DNA of 64,000 nucleotides. Source: Ryuthela nishihirai (taxonomy: Eukaryota > Arthropoda > Arachnida > Araneae > Heptathelidae). The stretch lies in the NCBI GenBank assembly GCA_038380435.1, contig JAWZYU010000009.1, positions 61,471,901 to 61,535,900 on the forward strand, read 5' to 3'. Below the pieces are notes generated by a model, which had not been told where the DNA came from, did no database searches, and was given only the letters and a program-made list of their open reading frames with translations. Of this stretch, positions 1 through 11,582 are shown in pieces (the first letter of the stretch is position 1; each line of letters begins with the position of its first letter). The translations under genes were made by a program, and so were the position numbers.

Positions 1-1401
1 GTTTTCTATCTAGAAAGAAAAGAGAAAATTTCAGGAAAAAATATTCAAATATTTGTTAGGAAAGAATGAATTAATTTAATAGAATTTATTTTTTAAATGC
101 ATTAATTTCATAACAAAATTCATTATAATGTCAGTTGATCCTTGTATGGCATGTGTTTATATGAGTTGCTAAATCTCACACAAGGAGGACTAAGAAGAGA
201 TGCTAAACAAGGGATGGTAAAAACAAGTGTAAAAGTGCCAATATGACTAATTATTTTATACTTTAATCACTTTTTTCAGCTTAACAGTAGTAGTTTAGTA
301 AATAACAAACGAAATTCAATTAAGCACTTGAAAAGCATATCAAAAAACACAAAAAAATTTGAGTAAAAAGAAAAAAAAACATATGCAGAGCAAAAAAAAT
401 CTTATCGGAATGCATTGGTAAAATACTGTTCAGCTGTTTGGCTCACTTTTAAATAATAAACAGCATCATAGATTTGCAGCAGCGTGTTTTCGTAAGAAAT
501 GATAGAACACAACAGTTTCAATAGCCACAAAACAAGTTTCAAAAGCAGCATTATGCAATAAGAAAGCAGTCAGCCACAATGGAAAATATTCTGAATCTTT
601 GTATTTTTAATGAGATGACTGCCTGCAACAGTTAGTACACTTGGGAATATAAGTCAGTATTAGATCGCGAGACGGAATATTTACAATTTTAGGATGTTTC
701 AACATGCTACAGCAAAGGGTGGCAATTGCATGATTGATGTATCCCAAAACAGTGGTGTTCAACACGTGGAACATCAAGACCCTAGAAATATGCATGAATA
801 ATCTTGTAAATTTAAATATTTAGTGCATAACTTATACTTTATTTGGTAAAAGTGAAATCATAATGTAATTATAATTTGATCAAATACATTGTACATCAAT
901 CCGATTTAAAGAAGGTATTTTAAATATAAAATTGTAACCTATGCTCTGAGGGTTAGATATCCCCAGAATTCTAAATAAGTGTGCCTTGCAATATGCAAAG
1001 GAAATGACTGAATTAAAAAAGTAGTTTGAACAAATTCCTGTAATCCTACAGAGATGAAGTGATTTCGTCTCTAATGACCACGAAAAAAAGGCTAAAAGTT
1101 ACAGTCTGCAAGACATCGTTACACGACACGTTACATCCTGGTGATTCTTGCAATAACAAAATAACAAGCTAATGCTGACAAATTGGTTGGGGTGAAGAAA
1201 AAATAAAAGATTATAATTCTGGTAAAACACTTTTTTTTCGTTAAAATTATTTTGGTTTAATAATAATTGCAAATTACTTTATGTGAAATTGCACAATATT
1301 ACCTATATCAATACCCTTGGCTCAGTTATATTATTCGTGGCTTAGAGAAAGTGGCACATGGTAGAAATGATGTTCAACTTCCAAAAGTGTCATCAGTAGT
1401 T
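1..1401. other. AT-rich sequence without recognised features
   Basis: No supported coding region, RNA gene or repeat family was seen here. Short open frames occur on both strands but have no recognisable protein motif, and their composition is that of random AT-rich DNA. Confidence 0.5.
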
Positions 1402-1439
1402 CTTAACGGCGCAGAATACTCTTAACGGCGCAGAATACT
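1402..1439. repeat. Two-copy 19-bp direct tandem repeat
   Basis: The 19-bp unit beginning CTTAACGGCG occurs twice head to tail with no mismatches. It lies just upstream of a perfect hairpin. No function can be assigned. Confidence 0.9.
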
Positions 1440-1447
1440 CTGTGATA

Positions 1448-1488
1448 CAAATGTTCTAAATGATACTACGTATCATTTAGAACATTTG
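1448..1488. repeat. Perfect 19-bp-arm hairpin
   Basis: Positions 1448-1466 and 1470-1488 are exact reverse complements separated by the 3-base loop TAC. The arm is AT-rich (core TTCTAAATGATAC). It could be a small MITE core or a cruciform-prone site. No flanking target duplication was evident. Confidence 0.9.
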
Positions 1489-1929
1489 GTACATTATGCT
1501 TAGAATTCTCATCAACAGCACACCTTTTATACAGTATAGAAATACAGTGTCTGCCGGACTTTAGTTCCATTCCTCAGAATGAACTAGGTAGTCCAGATGA
1601 AAGCATTAAGAAAGTGCTTAAATGTTATATGAAACATTTGGGGAAACACAGCCTAAAGTAATGCGCGTGTTATCAAGGGTGTAATATTACTAGTGATGTA
1701 ATGCTAACCATGGTCATGGAGAAATGTTAAGCCTACTCATTAAAGATGAAAACTGACGAGTATAGAATACCGATATGCTTATTTGATGGTCGATACTTGG
1801 CCAACAATGATAGGGTACAGGCTTTCCCAATTCGTGTTTTCTCGAGGCACTCCGATGGAAAAAAAGGCAGCAACAGGGCGCGAAAACACTTGACAGAGAA
1901 ACCATGTTGTCTGCATTGGTTTTCATTGA

Positions 1930-2173
1930 GGGTTGGGTTGGGTTGGGTTGTTTTACCTCTGAGCGGCACTTTTTTGCACACCATGGGCTAAATGGCCAGG
2001 TCACATGGACCCCGAAGGCTCAGAGAAGGTTGGGAGAGGAGACCCACTGGAACAGCTGTTGGGAGACAGATGGTAGCCTCCCGTCAAGGCCATCCAGCGT
2101 GTTCTTTAACGTGCACAGGGTATGGCTCTCCCGCACACGGGGCCACGGCTTAACGTCCCATCCGACGGACGGC
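1930..2173 (-). mobile_element. SINE family A, 5'-truncated copy
   Basis: This non-coding retroposon reads on the minus strand. Its 3' tail is the CCAAC-type simple repeat, visible on the plus strand as GGGTTGGGTTGGGTTG near 1930. The body carries landmarks shared by all family-A copies here: TTTTACCTCTGAGCGGCAC, GGCCAGGTCACA, GAGACAGATGGTAGCCTCC and CATCCGACGGACGG. The 9-bp sequence TTTCATTGA flanks it exactly (1921-1929 and 2174-2182), which is the target-site duplication. The tRNA-like head seen in the complete copy at 14313 is missing, so this is a typical 5' truncation from target-primed reverse transcription. Short open frames over it, including some over 80 codons, are artefacts of its higher GC content. 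Confidence 0.92.
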
Positions 2174-2182
2174 TTTCATTGA

Positions 2183-2993
2183 ATGATTTCGGCTTTCGTA
2201 TTTAAAACAGCGATATTTTCAATACTTGTGATTTTTAAACCATACTTTTTCACATTTTGTCGATTTTTAACATAGCAATATGTTGCTTATCGATGTATCA
2301 CTCCAGAATAGTAACACATAAAATAAAAAAATGATAGTTTTTAAATTTACAGGAAAGAAATAAAATAATACAATTTTTCAATTTTTAATGAAAAAATAAA
2401 AAGTGCCTTTTTTAAACTTTAAATGAACATAAAGGTACATAAAATGAAAGTGTTCCTTAATTTATATAATTTTCTCATGAAAATTATATAATAGGCATTG
2501 TGCTATATATATATTACAATAGGATGGAAAATAAGATTTCTTCTAAGAAAAGAGGCTTAAAATTTTGTATTTTAGGTAAAAAATTATTTCCTCTAGTATT
2601 CTGTTCTTTAATTCCTGTTCTAGAGAACTTAATAAATTTTAATATTCAAATTTTCATCACTTTCCATCGAACGAAACACTTATATCAAAATGGATACAAT
2701 GGATGAAGCGGTTGTATTATCTTTATATTTAAAAATGTTAAGTTATATTTGGTTAGTACACAATCAGGTTGAAATATATGTCATTTACAATATCTACAAC
2801 TATGATTTCTCTAAGTTAATGCTGGTTTTTGTGTCAATATATCCTTACTTATTAAAGTGAATATACGAACAACAACTTAGTTTCAAGATGAGGCCACATG
2901 TATGAGTGTCATTAGTGTCATTCCCATTAATTCCACGAAAAAAAATGCATCTTATGTAATTTCTTTTGGTAGATCCTTTTGATGAAGGCATTA
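2183..2993. other. AT-rich sequence without recognised features
   Basis: Only low-complexity A+T-rich sequence is visible. A 68-codon open frame at 2500-2706 has no recognised motif and is not called a gene. Confidence 0.5.
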
Positions 2994-3120
2994 TTTTTAC
3001 TTATTAATTTATTTTATTTTGCCTTCTAAAGTAGTTTTACTTATTAAATTATTTTGCTTTGCCTTCTTAAGTATTTTTACTTATTTTTAGTTATTAGTTT
3101 ATTTTGCTTTTCCTCCTTTA
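2994..3120. repeat. 40-bp minisatellite, three copies
   Basis: Units start at 2994, 3034 and 3074, an exact 40-bp period. Each begins (G/T)TTTTACTTATT and the first two end GCCTTCT(T/A)AAGTA. The third is diverged and carries an internal ATTAGT stretch. Confidence 0.85.
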
Positions 3121-4737
3121 ATATTTATAGGTCTTCGAATTTAGTTTTAATATCAAAATTTTAATAGTATAATAAATGTCTAACTTATTAACTAGCATAA
3201 TCGCTGAATATTTGAAGAAAATAATGCATATGGATCAATACGGGTGTTCCCATTATCATTTCTAGAAAAGATTAAGTAGAGAAACGATTGTGCTACGTTA
3301 TACATAAACAGTCTCCTAATATTATTGTTAATTGGAATAAAAGAACTCACATTTTCCAATTAAAGTTTAAAATGCTTCTTCCTGGCATCAAACATATTAT
3401 GTCACTAATGCATAGAATATTTTTAAATAAATATGTATAGGTTAATAACTCTCAGATATATATATATGGGGACTGTTGAGGAGTTGATTATACATTGCAT
3501 TATTGGCCAGTTTAAGAGTACCTCTGACTGAATGTTAATTTTCCTCGGCAACATGGGACATGGGTTACTGTTATGGATCACATTCATTATATTATTCATT
3601 AATCGGTGTTTCATTTGTTAAACATGTTAAAACATAAACAAAATATAAAGCAATCCACTAGAAGACATCAATTTAAGGAACGTCTGCAATTATTTTATCA
3701 ATCTTCAATTATGAAAATGATATCTAAAGCAGATGCGCACAAACTTTTCTAGACACTTCCACTTTCAACTACCAGAACTTGAACACACTCTCCCTTACTA
3801 TGTCAGTAGTTTTTAAAAACGTTTAGCTTTTACTATTAATAATTATGACTTAATAAGTTGTAATATAAAAGTAAATTATGTTTAACACTCAATACAGGTC
3901 TGCCGCAGTTAAAAAATTATGAATATATGTTTTCCTGTCCTTCAATGTGCATATTTTTATTTGATTACGTATTTTTTAATATACATAGGGCTGGTTCTAC
4001 TTCCAGTGAGCAAATGGTTAGAAAAATATATTTAAGAAATAAATTTCGTATTTTTATTTTTTAAGCAAAATTTTAAGTCCTTTTTTAGAAGAAATCTTAT
4101 TTTCCTTCCCGTAACAAAAAAATATGTATTATATAGAAATTGCATATTATATAGGTTTTCAAGAAGAAATTTTATAAAATAAGAAACACTTCTCCTTCTG
4201 TATATTTTTGTTCATTGAAGAATTTTGAAAAATTTAATAAACCCAGTATTTTAGAGTGTCACTATGATAGAGAGAGGCGAAATCACCAAACTTATGGTTT
4301 TTAAATTCGAATCTGTACGATTTTTCTCCCTAAAAATCACTTTTTGATTAAAAATCTTAACAGTATATAAGTTACGACACAAATGTTAGTTTTTATATTC
4401 ATATAATTTTAAACTTTTTCCGATGCTTTAATATGAAAAGGACTGAAAAGAACGTCATTTATTTTTTGTTTGTCAAGTGTTTGCGGGCTTTCTAGCGCAT
4501 TTTAAATTATAGGAGACTATGCGTATAGTTACGTTTTCAAGCATTTGGGCAGGCCTGTACTCTATCATTATCGGCCAAGGATCGGTATATAAGTTTTATA
4601 GATTAGTACTTTACGAAAACTGTTAAAAGCTTTTAAATTTAAAATGCTACAGCACAGCGCTAAAAATAAAAATAAAAATTGTAACTTTCGGATTTTATAA
4701 TAGATACGATATTAAACGTAATTAACATTTTTTTTGT
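3121..4737. other. AT-rich sequence without recognised features
   Basis: No protein motif, RNA gene or clear repeat is seen on either strand. It includes a short TATATATATATG run near 3460. It adjoins the left inverted repeat of the palindromic element that begins at about 4738. Confidence 0.5.
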
Positions 4738-7347
4738 TTTATATATGAAATTCGATAATATTTTCTCATGAAAGAAAGATGATTTAGATATTTACGACTG
4801 AACCTAGAAATTTAGTGGGTTTATTTATTTTACCTTATGAGGATGTATCAAAATATTTCACTATTTTCGCTGTTTTAAACTGTTCAGAGTCTGGATAAAT
4901 TTAACGGTAATATATTTTGTCATTAGCCACCATTACGGAAATATCGAATTTTTCTAAACTTTCGGTATGAAACATTAATCTCAATGAGGAGCAGTTTCCG
5001 GCGTCCCAGTTCTTCATCGGAAATAAATCCGTAGGGGTGTATTTATTATTTCGATTTCTTGTTTAAATTGCTACACTATATTAACTGAAATTACAGAAAT
5101 TGTTTCTGCTTTTTTGAAATCATTTCATATTCATCATTTAGCAAAATTGATCGTTGGCAAAGCATCATGGACATTATTGCCTTCTTAAGTATAGTTTTAA
5201 ATGTTCATGGCGGCCAATGCTTCGTTTTCGAAATTTGTTAGAAACGACTCTATCGAAATTTATGTGGAGAAAATGTTTACCGTGAAGGATGCTAGTACGC
5301 TAGGGGTGTATTTATTATTTCGATTTCTTGTTTAAATTGCTACACTATATTAACTGAAATTACAGAAATTGTTTCTGCTTTTTTGAAATCATTTCATATT
5401 CATCATTTAGCAAAATTGATCGTTGGCAAAGCATCATGGACATTATTGCCTTCTTAAGTATAGTTTTAAATGTTCATGGCGGCCAATGCTTCGTTTTCGA
5501 AATTTGTTAGAAACGACTCTATCGAAATTTATGTGGAGAAAATGTTTACCGTGAAGGATGCTAGTACGCTAGGGGTGTATTTATTATTTCGATTTCTTGT
5601 TTAAATTGCTACACTATATTAACTGAAATTACAGAAATTGTTTCTGCTTTTTTGAAATCATTTCATATTCATCATTTAGCAAAATTGATCGTTGGCAAAG
5701 CATCATGGACATTATTGCCTTCTTAAGTATAGTTTTAAATGTTCATGGCGGCCAATGCTTCGTTTTCGAAATTTGTTAGAAACGACTCTATCGAAATTTA
5801 TGTGGAGAAAATGTTTACCGTGAAGGATGCTAGTACGCTAGGGGTGTATTTATTATTTCGATTTCTTGTTTAAATTGCTACACTATATTAACTGAAATTA
5901 CAGAAATTGTTTCTGCTTTTTTGAAATCATTTCATATTCATCATTTAGCAAAATTGATCGTTGGCAAAGCATCATGGACATTATTGCCTTCTTAAGTATA
6001 GTTTTAAATGTTCATGGCGGCCAATGCTTCGTTTTCGAAATTTGTTAGAAACGACTCTATCGAAATTTATGTGGAGAAAATGTTTACCGTGAAGGATGCT
6101 AGTACGCTAGGGGTGTATTTATTATTTCGATTTCTTGTTTAAATTGCTACACTATATTAACTGAAATTACAGAAATTGTTTCTGCTTTTTTGAAATCATT
6201 TCATATTCATCATTTAGCAAAATTGATCGTTGGCAAAGCATCATGGACATTATTGCCTTCTTAAGTATAGTTTTAAATGTTCATGGCGGCCAATGCTTCG
6301 TTTTCGAAATTTGTTAGAAACGACTCTATCGAAATTTATGTGGAGAAAATGTTTACCGTGAAGGATGCTAGTACGCTAGGGGTGTATTTATTATTTCGAT
6401 TTCTTGTTTAAATTGCTACACTATATTAAATGAAATTACAGAAATTGTTTCTGCTTTTTTGAAATCATTTTATATTCATCATTTAGCAAAATTGATCGTT
6501 GGCAAAGCATCATGGACATTCTTGCTTTCTTAAGTATAGTTTTAAATGTTCATGGCGGCCAATGCTTCGTTTTCGAAATTTGTTTAGAAACGACTGTATC
6601 GAAATTTATGTGGAGAAAATGTTTACCCTGAAGGATGCTAGTACGCTCTCTAGTATAGTTAACTCGTTGCGTGTGTAAGGTTGCTGACACCACCAATCGA
6701 ATTTAGGACACATCCAAACTTTTTCGAGCAATCTGTTTTTTTCGGAGTTTAACGAATGATTATTAACAATCATCAATATTCACGGTCCCCTTCATGATGT
6801 AGACACATGAAAAGTGTGCTAACATCTATCTGCATTTTAATCATTGCAACTTGAATTCTTGCCACAGCATCTTTACTTCACTTTATATCACTTCTAATAT
6901 TCTGCGTCACACACATACATAAAAAGTCTTCTCAGCATGATGTGTAAAATATATTTTACAAGAGAGAGAGATCTACTTATTTTCACTGATGTATCTGGAA
7001 ATAATGTAAATTCTGTTAAAAAATATAGACATCCTTTCTTTATTGAGATAATTGTTAACAGTTACTGCTGCATCTCCGAATAGTGTATATTTTAGGAAAA
7101 TTTTCGAACAAACATTAAAATTGGTTCTTGAATATCGACCAGCAAATTTATGACTAAATGGTGGCTAATGTCAAAATATATTACCGTTAAATTTATCCAG
7201 ACTCTGAACCCGTTTAAAACAGCGAAAATCTTAAAATATTTTGATATATCTCCATAAGGTAAAGACCCACTAAATTTCTAAGTTCAGTCATAAATATCTA
7301 AATCACCTTTCTTTCGTGCAAAAATATTATTGAATTTCATATATAAA
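4738..7347. mobile_element. Foldback-type element with long inverted repeats
   Basis: Positions 4738-4934 and 7157-7347 are imperfect inverted repeats of about 195 bp. Landmarks in both arms are TATATATGAAATTC, GAAAGAAAGRTGATTTAGATATTTA, AATTTAACGGTAATATATTTTG and CATTAGCCACCATT. Between them lie a unique stretch, six copies of a 269-bp unit and a second unique stretch. This architecture matches Foldback-like DNA elements or a large non-autonomous terminal-inverted-repeat element. No transposase is encoded. The outer boundaries and target duplication could not be fixed, so the true element may be somewhat larger. Confidence 0.7.
5032..6647. repeat. Satellite-like array, six 269-bp units
   Basis: Units start at 5032, 5301, 5570, 5839, 6108 and 6377, each opening TAGGGGTGTATTTATTATTT and ending GAAGGATGCTAGTACGC. 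Copies 1 to 5 appear identical by eye. Copy 6 has several substitutions (for example TTAAATGAAATT for TTAACTGAAATT, and CTTGCTTTC for ATTGCCTTC) and a 1-base insertion (TTTGTTTAGAAACG). Near-identity of five units implies very recent amplification or homogenisation, with the diverged unit at the array edge as expected from unequal exchange. Each unit has stops in all frames and is not coding. A clearly related but diverged half-unit lies outside the array at about 7680-7742. Confidence 0.95.
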
Positions 7348-7679
7348 GCAATATTATTCAATTGTTTTTGCTAATTGTTTTTTCCTACATTATTTCAATC
7401 AATTTAATCTCCAATCTTTGCTAATACAGTCGGTTTTTACGCTAATCCTGCACAATTTGCACAAAACACTTTTCTTGATCATAAATATAAACCTATAGTT
7501 CATGACTCCGTAAATATTTAAGAACTCTCTATCATTTTCTTCCATTTTATTTCTTGTTGATGCGTTTAGATGCAGATGTCCCTAGTTGCTTTTAAAACCT
7601 TTATTAAACGTAAATAGCTGCTTATTTTCTATTTTCTCTATTTGATTATTCGGAGAAAATTGGTTGCTCTTAGAATTTT

Positions 7680-7742
7680 GTTTGAAATTTGTATCGAAAA
7701 GACTGTTACCGAAGTTGTGTGGAGAAAACATTTACGCTGATA
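7680..7742. repeat. Diverged partial copy of the 269-bp unit
   Basis: The segment from GAATTTTGTTTGAAATTTG to GAAAACATTTACGCTGA aligns with the end of the array unit (CGTTTTCGAAATTTGTTAG to GAAAATGTTTACCGTGA) in the same orientation, with roughly two-thirds identity by eye. It lies outside the right inverted repeat, so the unit existed near this locus before the recent amplification. Confidence 0.5.
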
Positions 7743-8046
7743 TTAGAAACCTAAATCTTAATAAATATAAACGGCTTATGTAAATGCGGAGGCATTTGCG
7801 AAGTGTTATTTCCTGAATGAATTTTCATGAAAATAAATGACTTTCGATGTGGGTCATTTTTAAAAAACTGAGAACTAATCGTACGTTTTTTAGCTTTCAG
7901 AATCTGTAGCTACACATTCGAAAGCTATGGAAGTACAATGAAAAAAATCTATACACAGATCTTGATTCGCTTGGAAATTTAATTTCTCTTTTTCAAACAC
8001 GTGGTGGTTTCGTTCTCAATTTTGACTAATCAAAGTGGCATTAGTA

Positions 8047-8180
8047 TTGTCAGGATTGCGACTTATCACAAACACTTCTTTACCAGTTCTATTATCTACA
8101 CTTGGGAGAAACTTAGATGTCAGGATTGCAACTTATCACAAACTTCTTTGCCAATTACATCATATCTTTGAGAAACATAA
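8047..8180. repeat. Two-copy imperfect tandem duplication (~69 bp)
   Basis: TGTCAGGATTGCGACTTATC near 8048 recurs as TGTCAGGATTGCAACTTATC near 8118. The following sequence is also similar (CACAAAC..CTTCTTT..CCA, then GAGAAAC). It is a simple local duplication with no recognised function. Confidence 0.75.
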
Positions 8181-8526
8181 GAGATTAACCACGCTGGTTT
8201 TCGAAAACAAATATTCTTCAGACAGTGATTCCTAATACCTTTTTATAAAAAATAATATCATAATTTATTGTTCTGATATTATTTTTTACAGAAACGCAAT
8301 TAAAAAAATCGTAGAATCCCACTTTCCACGGATGTCAGGCACACGTTTGTTGGTTTTCGTGCTGCGGTAGTGGAGCGGTACTGGCAGCATTATAATATTT
8401 TTATGGACCATGGAGGGCAGAAAGCCCATCACTATCATGTTGGATCCTAAATATAGAATTTTGGTGAAACATAGAGAGAAATAAAACATAATTATCTGCG
8501 CTGTTTCGCACCCATACGCACCATAC

Positions 8527-8634
8527 GTCGTATAGGTTATTATAGGTTACCTATAATAATCTATAATATACCTATAACCTACCTATAATATACCTATACG
8601 ATAATAACCTATAACCTATAATAACCTATACGAC
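8527..8634. repeat. Palindromic CCTATAA-type satellite patch
   Basis: The stretch is built from ACCTATAAT/ATAGGTTAT motifs in both orientations. The 23-bp ends are perfect inverted repeats (8527-8549 and 8612-8634, starting GTCGTATAGGTTATTATAGG). This gives a simple-repeat hairpin with further internal pairing, and it would be slippage-prone. Confidence 0.85.
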
Positions 8635-9566
8635 CTATCCAAGCCGTTAGAGATTTATTAACTTCTTGAGTTAACTATGAAAAGACAATTTTTTATCAGT
8701 ATATTACCGAAAGCATCATATTACTTTAAATAGCTAGTATAAAATGTGAAGTCATAATTAATTATAGGACAAATTATTTAGCTTTTCCATTTCTTATTCT
8801 TATTACTAAAGCCAAAGAGAACCAAAGGAAAGCGCAAACAAGGTGTATGAAATTTTCTATAAAAAGTGAAACATATGATAAATATATGATACAATATATA
8901 GAAAATATAATAAAAAATGTCAACTAAAATGTTTGCAATCTCCCCGACTCTGTAACGGGAGAAATGCATCATTTTTGTTTAATTCTGTACCCTTGAACAT
9001 AACACTTTTCGTTTATTTTGCTTCGTCCTAGGCTTCTTAACTAAAACACTGCAGATTCTCGAAATACTTCTGAATATGTGCTGAAACCTGAGATTTTGAG
9101 CAACAACTTCGGCAAGAAATTTTCCTTCCATTATTAAACTTCAATAGCAATTTCAGCACGAAATACCAGTAAGTTTCTAAGCTCTTTCTTTATCTCTTAC
9201 TTTCAAGCGCTGTGGTGAATTCCACATACCGTCCCAAATGTTTAGTTAAAATTGAAAGAAAAGCCCTACATTCAGAAACTTAATCGCTTCTTTCTTGTCC
9301 CCAGAATGTGCGAATCTGCAGGGAACTGCAACTCAAGTTTTTGTGAGAACTTGATTGAAATATAAGTCAAAATATTTCTGCACTGTTTTTAATAAATCTC
9401 GCATTACTATTTTATTATTCGTATTTTATTATTGCCAACCTTTTGGGTACACTACACGTAACCAAACTGTTAGCTGATTCGAATTCACAGATTAGAACTG
9501 CAAAAAAAATTTTTGATGAGGTTTCGTCTTCTTCACAGATCTTCTTTATGACATACACAGTTCTAT
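8635..9566. other. AT-rich sequence without recognised features
   Basis: No supported gene or family-level repeat is seen. Open frames of up to about 65 codons on either strand lack motifs. Confidence 0.5.
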
Positions 9567-9772
9567 CAATATATTAGAGAATTCTCTTGTTGTCAATGAG
9601 AATCCTACTTTGATGCTCTAAAACTTCTAAACTATGCATTTAATGGGAAAATGCGAATGAAGATTGCAGTTTCCATAACTAGTTTTCCATTAAATGCTTA
9701 TTATAGAAGTTATAGAACTTCGTAGTTAAGATTTCCATTGACATAGCGTGGAAATTCTCTAATATTATGGCA
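9567..9772. mobile_element. Foldback MITE, ~205 bp
   Basis: The left arm (from TATTAGAGAATTCTC) and right arm (ending GAAATTCTCTAATAT) are imperfect inverted repeats of about 80 bp around a short core. Shared landmarks are GTCAATG, AAAACTTCTA/TATAACTTCTA and GCATTTAATGGRAAA. A diverged copy of the right arm is present at 49462-49528, showing a dispersed family. It has no coding capacity. Confidence 0.7.
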
Positions 9773-9791
9773 GAGAAGTCTCTTACACTAG

Positions 9792-10075
9792 TTGGGTTGT
9801 TTTACCTCTGAGGTGCACTTTTTTTATACACGATGGGCTAAATGGCCACATCACAAGGATCTTGAAGACTCAGAGAAAGTTGGGGAAGAGTACCCACTGG
9901 GCATCTGTTGGAGACAGATGGTAGCCTCCAGTCAAGGTCATCTAGTGTGTTCTTTAAGGTGCACACATTATCTCCCATATGCGGAGCCACGGCTTAACGT
10001 CCTATCCGACGGACGGTGGTCTTTCTAAACCCATCGGTATCCCTTACTGCCCATGGGAAGGGCGGGGAGTTTTGT
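9792..10075 (-). mobile_element. SINE family A copy with 14-bp target duplication
   Basis: The sequence GTCTCTTACACTAG flanks the copy exactly at 9778-9791 and 10076-10089, fixing both ends. The tail is short (GTTGGGTTG) and the body landmarks are intact. The copy extends further toward the 5' end than the one at 1930, into the CCCATCGGTRTCCCYTACTG block, but still lacks the tRNA-like head. It inserted only about 20 bp beyond the foldback MITE. Confidence 0.93.
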
Positions 10076-10582
10076 GTCTCTTACACTAGCAAACGTCTGT
10101 CTAATATTCGTGGTAAGTAGGATTCCCGGATTTTTTTAAACTACGTTTTTATCTGGTAAGTCAAATTTTGACAAGGATTATATACAGACTAGTTTCATTA
10201 TGTGTGGTTTGTGTAGTCAGCCTATCTTCAATATAAATTATGCATCCTATGAGTCAAATTTGGTATTATTGGTCCACCATTTGGGAATGATTGGTAACCA
10301 TATTAGTAGTTGATCAATTTACTTGAAAAAGTTGTTGCGAAGTCATTTCGGATAATTTGATATTCTGAAAATCGATAGCTATTTTGAAGTTCTACAAAAG
10401 AAATGAAATTCTACAGCATTTGTTCAAAATAACTATTAATCTACTATATTATTATACACTTGCGTTTATAGATATATATACATGCATTCAGTCCATTCCA
10501 TGTCTATTGAAAGGGTTAAAAAGTCGGTGGAGTTGTTTGAAAATTGTCAATTTCATACTACTTTAGTATTAAAATCAGCTGA

Positions 10583-11036
10583 ATAAATATAGAGGAAAAC
10601 GTTAGCCGGATGGCATTCGAATCCACGACCTCCTGATGATGTTTACCGTACCATGTCTGGTACTCTGACAGCTGAACTACTGGCTGCTGATCAAGATCTC
10701 CTCTGTTGGTGGATTTAGGCATTTTACCATGAAGTTAGTCATTGGAAATGTATTGGACTGTAATTGAAGACTATGGTCTAGAACGCTCCTTCCAGGTTAG
10801 TGTCCACAACGTCAAGAGGTGTGGTATTTATTTTTATAGACAACACGTCTTTAACAAGCGTAAGGATTTTATGTTGAAAAATAGACACTCACACGTATGC
10901 ACCTGTTGATGTTATACACTAAATATATATAAAAACTTGTCATTACCAGAGTGGGATCGAACTCACCACCTAGGTTATCAGGAGGTCGTGGTTTAGGATC
11001 CCATCCGGCAAAAAATAAGTTTTCATCTATATTTCT
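10583..11036. mobile_element. tRNA-like modules in inverted arrangement
   Basis: At 10583-10690 the minus strand reads as a tRNA-like unit. It has a box-A-like AGTTCAGCTGTCAGAGTA and a box-B-like GTGGATTCGAATGCC. A plus-strand module at 10975-11036 repeats AGGAGGTCGTGG and CCATCCGGC and has the same AT-rich flank (YATCTATATTTCTTCA / ATAAATATAGAGGAAAAC). A third box-B-like motif (GAGTTCGATCCCACT, minus) lies near 10945-10960. This suggests two head-to-head tRNA-derived SINE fragments, or an element with SINE-like ends. It is not a functional tRNA gene because no acceptor stem pairing is evident. Confidence 0.5.
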
Positions 11037-11289
11037 TCAATGTGTATCACCAACAGGTGCATATTTGTAATTGTCTATTATTCAACATTAAAATTAATAA
11101 CTCTTTTAATGTTTCTTATTTCGTTTCTGGCAATAATTATTTGACCGGACATAAACGAGATATCTGGCTCTATTTCAGAGTTCAGCATTTCGTTTATTTA
11201 GTATTTGATTCGTTTATTTGTGTGTTTGTTTTCGCGTATTCTACAATTCCCTAAGGACCGAACAGCGCCAGTCGCCTAATTTCATATTC

Positions 11290-11580
11290 TCAGCTTCTAA
11301 TCGCCACTGCGTCTTCGTTGAGATATTCTCTGTTAACCACTACTCTGCCCTCGGTGAGAAAGGGGATGTCAATGTGTTTGATATGGCCGGAGGAAGCGTT
11401 TAAAGCTGTATCCTTGGTACACGAACATGCTGGAGGCTTGACGGAAAGCTCCATATGTTTCCTGACAGCTGACCACTTTCCATCAACCAGCTCGATCCCT
11501 TCAGGTCCATGTGGCTTGGTCATTTAGACCATTGTGTAGAAAGGCGTATGGCTCTGAGGTAAAGCAACCGAATCCAACTC
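11290..11580 (+). mobile_element. SINE family A, old plus-strand copy
   Basis: The body is read in the plus direction: CTCTGCCCTCGGTGAGAAAGG, TTTCCTGACAGCTGACCA, CCATGTGGCTTGGTCATTTAGACC and TGAGGTAAAGCAACCGAATCC. Divergence from other copies is heavy, so this is an old insertion. An open frame of 60-77 codons on each strand across it is incidental. Confidence 0.75.
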
Positions 11581-11582
11581 AT

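Noticed and set aside
1746..2182. Overlapping 80-90-codon frames on both strands
   Set aside because: They coincide with a SINE; the proline- and glycine-rich stretches are translations of its tail and body.
5032..6647. CRISPR-like array
   Set aside because: The 269-bp units are directly adjacent with no unique spacers, and the sequence is eukaryotic.
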